Positions 60,481 through 64,000 of a DNA stretch of 64,000 bases are shown here, in pieces; the first letter of the stretch is position 1; each line of letters opens with the position of its first letter. The notes beneath the pieces were generated by a model. The model made no database searches, was not told the origin of the DNA, and was given only the letters and a program-made list of their open reading frames with translations. This DNA comes from Vibrio sp. RE88. Its GTDB lineage: Bacteria > Pseudomonadota > Gammaproteobacteria > Enterobacterales > Vibrionaceae. The position numbers were made by a program, and so were the translations under genes. The stretch lies in contig NZ_VTYQ01000002.1 of the NCBI RefSeq assembly GCF_013113835.1, positions 62,001 to 126,000 of the forward strand, read 5' to 3'.

Positions 60481-62109
60481 ATGCAACAATCATTAAAGAA
60501 CTTGTCTATTCGCCGTCAGGTTTTATTACCTGTCTTACTAACAACGATTACTCTGCTCGTTGCCCTTTGGATTACAAAGAACAACTTACAAGAAGAGCAG
60601 GAAATTACCGCTTCTAACACTGACTCACTGATTTTCTACAAAGATACTTTGGCCAATATCGATGATCAGGTGTATCCGCTGAGAATCAGTGCCGTCTATG
60701 CGATTTATGATGCTTCTCGCCGAGATGTTTTCTTGAAAGAGCTGAGAACCGGAATGGCTCAGATTCAAAAAGACCTAGATATGATGGCAGCGCGAAAAAC
60801 ATTTCGTGATGATGTGAATGTTGTACGCCGCGCAATCGAGAATTACGTCAGTTTCTCCAATCGCTCGGTTGAATTGTTTACTCGTCGTGACAATGGCACC
60901 GTCAGTGATCAGGAATACCATAATTTCATTAATCAATATCGCAATGCCGGTAATGAAATGGTCAGTGCTATCAACACGTTGTCTCAGAAAGTAAACGAGT
61001 TTGCTGGCAAAGCAATGGAAGAGAGCACTCGTAACAACGAGACAGTACAGAACACCGCGATGTATACGGTATTAGCTGTATTGGCGGCTTCTCTTTTTGC
61101 TGCTTGGTTACTGTCGGGCATGATTGTAACGCCTATCCAAAAGCTACAATCGGTGATGCGCGAAATTGCTCAAGGCAACTTGAGCGCACGCGCAGATTCT
61201 GAAGGTGAAAACGAAGTCGCTCAGCTAAGCAAAGATGTGAATACCACGGCTGAACAACTGCACATGACGGTAGACGAGTTGATGCGTATCAGCGAAGAAG
61301 TGGCATCGGCATCTACTGAACTGGCGGCAGTGATGACGCAAGCTGAAGGTAATGCTCAGCAAGAGCTGGTGGAAATTGAACAAGTGGCTTCGGCTGTAAA
61401 TGAGCTGGCTAGCACAGCGGATAATGTCAGTGATAATGCTCAGCTTGCTGACTCAACTGCACGCGAAGCCGATCAACTGGCCAAATCTGGACTACAAATC
61501 TTCCAAGAGAGCAGTGAAGCCAGCGAGCAGATGAGTCATGCACTTAACAATGCGGCTAAAGTTGTACTGACTCTGAAAGAGCAATCAGAGCAAATCAATG
61601 ATGTGATTGAAGTGATTCGTGGCGTCTCTGAACAGACAAACTTGCTAGCCCTGAACGCAGCGATTGAAGCGGCGCGAGCAGGGGAGTCTGGTCGTGGTTT
61701 TGCTGTAGTCGCGGATGAAGTCCGAATGTTGGCTGCTCGTACTCAAGAGTCGACTGGCGAAATTCAGGCGATCATTGAAGAGTTGCAGAAGCAATCCGGC
61801 TTAGCGAACGACAGCATGCAGGTGAGCTTGGAAATGTTAGATAAAAACAACCAACTGGCGAAACAAGCTAACGAAGCGTTGGTCGGTATTACCGAGTCAG
61901 TGGTTAATATTAATGACACCAATACTCAGGTAGCCACGGCAGCTGAGCAGCAGTCTCAGGTCACTCAGGATATCAACCGAAACGTGGTCAACATGTCTGA
62001 GTTGGTTAACCAAAACGTAACGGGCATTAGTCAAAGCGCGAGTGCTAGCTCGGAGCTGTCACAGTTGGCAGAAAAACAGAAAGCGCAGCTTTCGTTCTTC
62101 AAACTTTAA
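60481..62109 (+). CDS. Methyl-accepting chemotaxis protein
   Basis: A 542-residue receptor from ATG 60481; a TTG at 60463 is an alternative start, with AAGGAA 12 bp before it. Membrane helices at about residues 14-33 and 194-215 flank a helical periplasmic sensor domain (four-helix bundle type). Then come HAMP ([20 protein letters not shown]) and a signalling domain with the hairpin tip [38 protein letters not shown]. The C-terminus (AQLSFFKL) lacks the pentapeptide for CheR docking. It should signal to CheA/CheW; ligand unknown. Confidence 0.93.
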   Translation: MQQSLKNLSIRRQVLLPVLLTTITLLVALWITKNNLQEEQEITASNTDSLIFYKDTLANIDDQVYPLRISAVYAIYDASRRDVFLKELRTGMAQIQKDLDMMAARKTFRDDVNVVRRAIENYVSFSNRSVELFTRRDNGTVSDQEYHNFINQYRNAGNEMVSAINTLSQKVNEFAGKAMEESTRNNETVQNTAMYTVLAVLAASLFAAWLLSGMIVTPIQKLQSVMREIAQGNLSARADSEGENEVAQLSKDVNTTAEQLHMTVDELMRISEEVASASTELAAVMTQAEGNAQQELVEIEQVASAVNELASTADNVSDNAQLADSTAREADQLAKSGLQIFQESSEASEQMSHALNNAAKVVLTLKEQSEQINDVIEVIRGVSEQTNLLALNAAIEAARAGESGRGFAVVADEVRMLAARTQESTGEIQAIIEELQKQSGLANDSMQVSLEMLDKNNQLAKQANEALVGITESVVNINDTNTQVATAAEQQSQVTQDINRNVVNMSELVNQNVTGISQSASASSELSQLAEKQKAQLSFFKL

Positions 62110-62129
62110 TTGTCATTGCTTCGAATCCG

Positions 62130-62164
62130 AAGGGCTGTTGAGCGATCATCAGCCCTTGTTCTTA
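62130..62164 (+). terminator. Terminator after the chemotaxis receptor gene
   Basis: AAGGGCTG (62130-62137) pairs with CAGCCCTT (62150-62157); the stem continues past a T/T mismatch with TGA/TCA. GTTCTTATTT follows. Confidence 0.7.
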
Positions 62165-62321
62165 TTTAAGACATTTCTGTGACATGGATTGTTATTTTAT
62201 TTGATTTGGTTACAATGCTCGTTCGCTCCTGAATTGTGCATTCGTATTTGTGCAGAAAAGGACAAAACTCTCGTCTTTAACCTTTTGTTTTCTCAGTTAA
62301 AGACATGATTTTAAATTGCAT

Positions 62322-62342
62322 GTGTTGCTTGGTGTGCAACAC
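62322..62342 (+). promoter_or_regulatory. tRNA-Thr anticodon-mimic hairpin in the thrS leader
   Basis: GTGTTGC (62322-62328) pairs perfectly with GCAACAC (62336-62342). The loop is exactly 7 bases, TTGGTGT, which gives U at the position of U33 followed by GGU, the tRNA-Thr anticodon. It ends 20 bases before the ATG, next to the ribosome site. In E. coli, thrS is repressed by ThrRS binding an anticodon-like hairpin here. Confidence 0.6.
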
Positions 62343-62361
62343 CACTGTAAAGGACAGTTAA

Positions 62362-64000
62362 ATGCCTATTATTACTCTTCCTGACGGCAGTCAGCGTCAA
62401 TTTGACAACCCAGTTTCTACTCTTGAAGTCGCTCAATCTATCGGTCCTGGTCTTGCTAAAGCAACCATCGCAGGTCGTGTAGATGGCAACCGTGTTGATG
62501 CATGTGATCTTATCGAACAAGATGCAAGCCTAGAAATCATCACAGTTAAAGATGAAGTAGATGGCCTAGAAATCGTTCGCCACTCATGTGCTCACCTACT
62601 TGGTCACGCGATCAAGCAGCTTTTCCCTGAAGCGAAAATGGCGATTGGTCCAACTATCGACAATGGCTTCTACTACGATATCGATCTAGAGCACTCTCTG
62701 ACGCAAGAAGATCTGGATAAGATCGAAAAGCGCATGAAAGAGCTGGCTAAGACCAAATACCAAGTTATCAAGAAAAAGGTTAGCTGGCAGGAAGCTCGCG
62801 ATGCATTTGAAGCTCGCGGTGAAACGTACAAGATTGAAATCCTTGACGAAAACGTATCGCGTGACGATCGTCCAGGCTTGTACCATCATGAAGAATATAT
62901 CGATATGTGTCGTGGTCCTCACGTACCACATATGGGTTTCTGTCAGCACTTCACGCTACTTAACGTAGCTGGTGCTTACTGGCGTGGTAACAGCGACAAC
63001 AAGATGCTTCAACGTATCTACGGTACTGCATTCCACGACAAAAAAGCGTTGAAAGCGCACCTAACTCGTTTAGAAGAAGCGGCGAAGCGTGACCACCGTA
63101 AGATCGGTAAACAGCTAGACCTGTTCCACATGCAGCAAGAAGCACCGGGTATGGTGTTCTGGCACCACAATGGTTGGTCTATTTTCCGTGATCTGGAAGT
63201 CTTCATCCGAGCTAAGCTAGATGAATATGGTTACCAAGAAGTAAAAGGCCCATTGATGATGGACCGAGTACTTTGGGAACGTTCTGGTCACTGGGACAAA
63301 TACGCAGATGCGATGTTCACGACTTCTTCTGAGAATCGTGAATACGCGATCAAGCCAATGAACTGCCCGGGTCACGTTCAGATCTTTAACCAAGGTCTTA
63401 AATCATACCGTGATCTACCGCTACGTATGGCGGAATTTGGTTCTTGTCACCGTAACGAACCTTCTGGTGCGCTACACGGCATTATGCGTGTACGTGGCTT
63501 CACTCAGGATGATGCACACATCTTCTGTACTGAGAGTCAAATCCAAGAGGAAGTGACTAGCTGTATCAAGATGGTTTACGATACGTATCAAACATTTGGT
63601 TTCGATAACATCGTCGTTAAGCTATCGACTCGCCCTGAGAAGCGTGTGGGCTCAGATGAGATCTGGGACCAATCTGAAGAAGCGCTTAAGCAGTCTCTTG
63701 AAGCAATGAATATTGAATATGAGCTTCAGGAAGGCGAAGGTGCATTCTACGGCCCTAAAATTGAATTTACACTGCACGACTGTTTAGACCGTGCATGGCA
63801 GTGTGGTACGGTTCAGCTAGACTTCAACCTACCAGGCCGTTTAGGTGCGACTTACGTGGATGAAAACAACGAACGTCAAGTTCCTGTAATGATTCACCGT
63901 GCTATCCTAGGTTCACTAGAACGATTCATCGGTATTCTGATTGAAGAATACTTCGGTTTCTTCCCGACTTGGCTATCTCCGGAGCAAGCAGTAATTATGA
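62362..64000 (+). CDS. thrS: Threonyl-tRNA synthetase ThrS (5' part)
   Basis: The frame is open to the end of the window, giving 546 of about 640 expected residues, so the 3' end is missing. In order: TGS domain (residues 1-61, [20 protein letters not shown]), the editing domain with the zinc-type [15 protein letters not shown] (near 75), and the class II catalytic core. The core has the zinc-binding Cys in [12 protein letters not shown] and the motif 2 region [30 protein letters not shown], then [19 protein letters not shown] precedes the ATG at 62362. It charges tRNA-Thr and probably represses its own translation through the leader hairpin. Confidence 0.97.
   Translation, partial: MPIITLPDGSQRQFDNPVSTLEVAQSIGPGLAKATIAGRVDGNRVDACDLIEQDASLEIITVKDEVDGLEIVRHSCAHLLGHAIKQLFPEAKMAIGPTIDNGFYYDIDLEHSLTQEDLDKIEKRMKELAKTKYQVIKKKVSWQEARDAFEARGETYKIEILDENVSRDDRPGLYHHEEYIDMCRGPHVPHMGFCQHFTLLNVAGAYWRGNSDNKMLQRIYGTAFHDKKALKAHLTRLEEAAKRDHRKIGKQLDLFHMQQEAPGMVFWHHNGWSIFRDLEVFIRAKLDEYGYQEVKGPLMMDRVLWERSGHWDKYADAMFTTSSENREYAIKPMNCPGHVQIFNQGLKSYRDLPLRMAEFGSCHRNEPSGALHGIMRVRGFTQDDAHIFCTESQIQEEVTSCIKMVYDTYQTFGFDNIVVKLSTRPEKRVGSDEIWDQSEEALKQSLEAMNIEYELQEGEGAFYGPKIEFTLHDCLDRAWQCGTVQLDFNLPGRLGATYVDENNERQVPVMIHRAILGSLERFIGILIEEYFGFFPTWLSPEQAVIM

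Overview
The window looks like part of chromosome 2 of a marine Vibrio. The evidence is a mid-40s GC background, Vibrio-type protein families throughout (PhoX, DUF481 protein, small porin, LysE exporters, chromosome 2-type pstSCAB), a Vibrio-type integron attC repeat, and thrS, which sits on chromosome 2 in vibrios such as V. cholerae. No rRNA, tRNA, prophage, insertion sequence or CRISPR array was found. All calls come from reading the sequence; no database search was run.

Layout. 1-2.3 kb: the end of a periplasmic binding protein, then a reverse-strand operon rhlE-yqfB-GNAT acetyltransferase. 2.4-8.9 kb: a sugar-acid catabolic operon with an IclR regulator, a TRAP transporter (dctP, dctQ, dctM), an enolase-superfamily dehydratase/cycloisomerase, 2-keto-3-deoxygalactonate kinase (dgoK) and 2-keto-3-deoxy-6-phosphogalactonate aldolase (dgoA). 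8.9-12.8 kb: an OsmC protein, then a LacI-type repressor divergent from an ascorbate-type PTS (IIA, IIB, IIC), with a cluster of palindromic operators between them. 12.8-20.5 kb: a CHASE-GGDEF cyclase, a secreted amidohydrolase, a small membrane protein, a LysR regulator, an ankyrin protein, and a LamG/Fn3/exonuclease-phosphatase gene that appears split by a 2-nt frameshift. 20.8-26.9 kb: a two-component system with an ArsR-like output domain, facing a complete pstSCAB phosphate transporter.

27.1-34.0 kb: a sugar acetyltransferase, then an AT-rich block (28.0-31.4 kb) that reads as a short integron cassette array without an integrase. It contains one well-formed and two degraded attC sites. 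Its cargo is a nucleotidyltransferase plus DUF262 pair, a two-helix membrane protein and a DUF4917 (SIR2-like) protein, all families that recur among bacterial conflict genes. Nitronate monooxygenase, a RidA-like protein, a small phospholipase A2-like protein and a LysE exporter follow.

34.3-47.7 kb: a secreted endonuclease I with accessory domains, a secreted beta-propeller protein, another binding protein, a large RluA-type pseudouridine synthase, the Tat-exported lipoprotein PhoX, the glutathione-dependent formaldehyde pathway (adhC and S-formylglutathione hydrolase), and a metallophosphoesterase lipoprotein preceded by Pho-box-like repeats. Pst, PhoX and the metallophosphoesterase together suggest scavenging of organic phosphate.

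47.8-64 kb: a LysR regulator, an MFS transporter with a long helical tail, and a second catabolic cluster (BCCT transporter, atypical enolase-superfamily protein, FAD oxidoreductase, divergent GntR regulator) probably acting on a quaternary-amine or zwitterionic compound. Then come a DUF481 protein, a siderophore-interacting reductase, a LysE/Lrp pair, a porin, a chemotaxis receptor and the 5' part of thrS. The thrS leader carries a hairpin whose 7-nt loop imitates the tRNA-Thr(GGU) anticodon loop.

The best candidates for undescribed biology are the cassette array with its NTase-DUF262 pair and the BCCT/enolase/FAD cluster.
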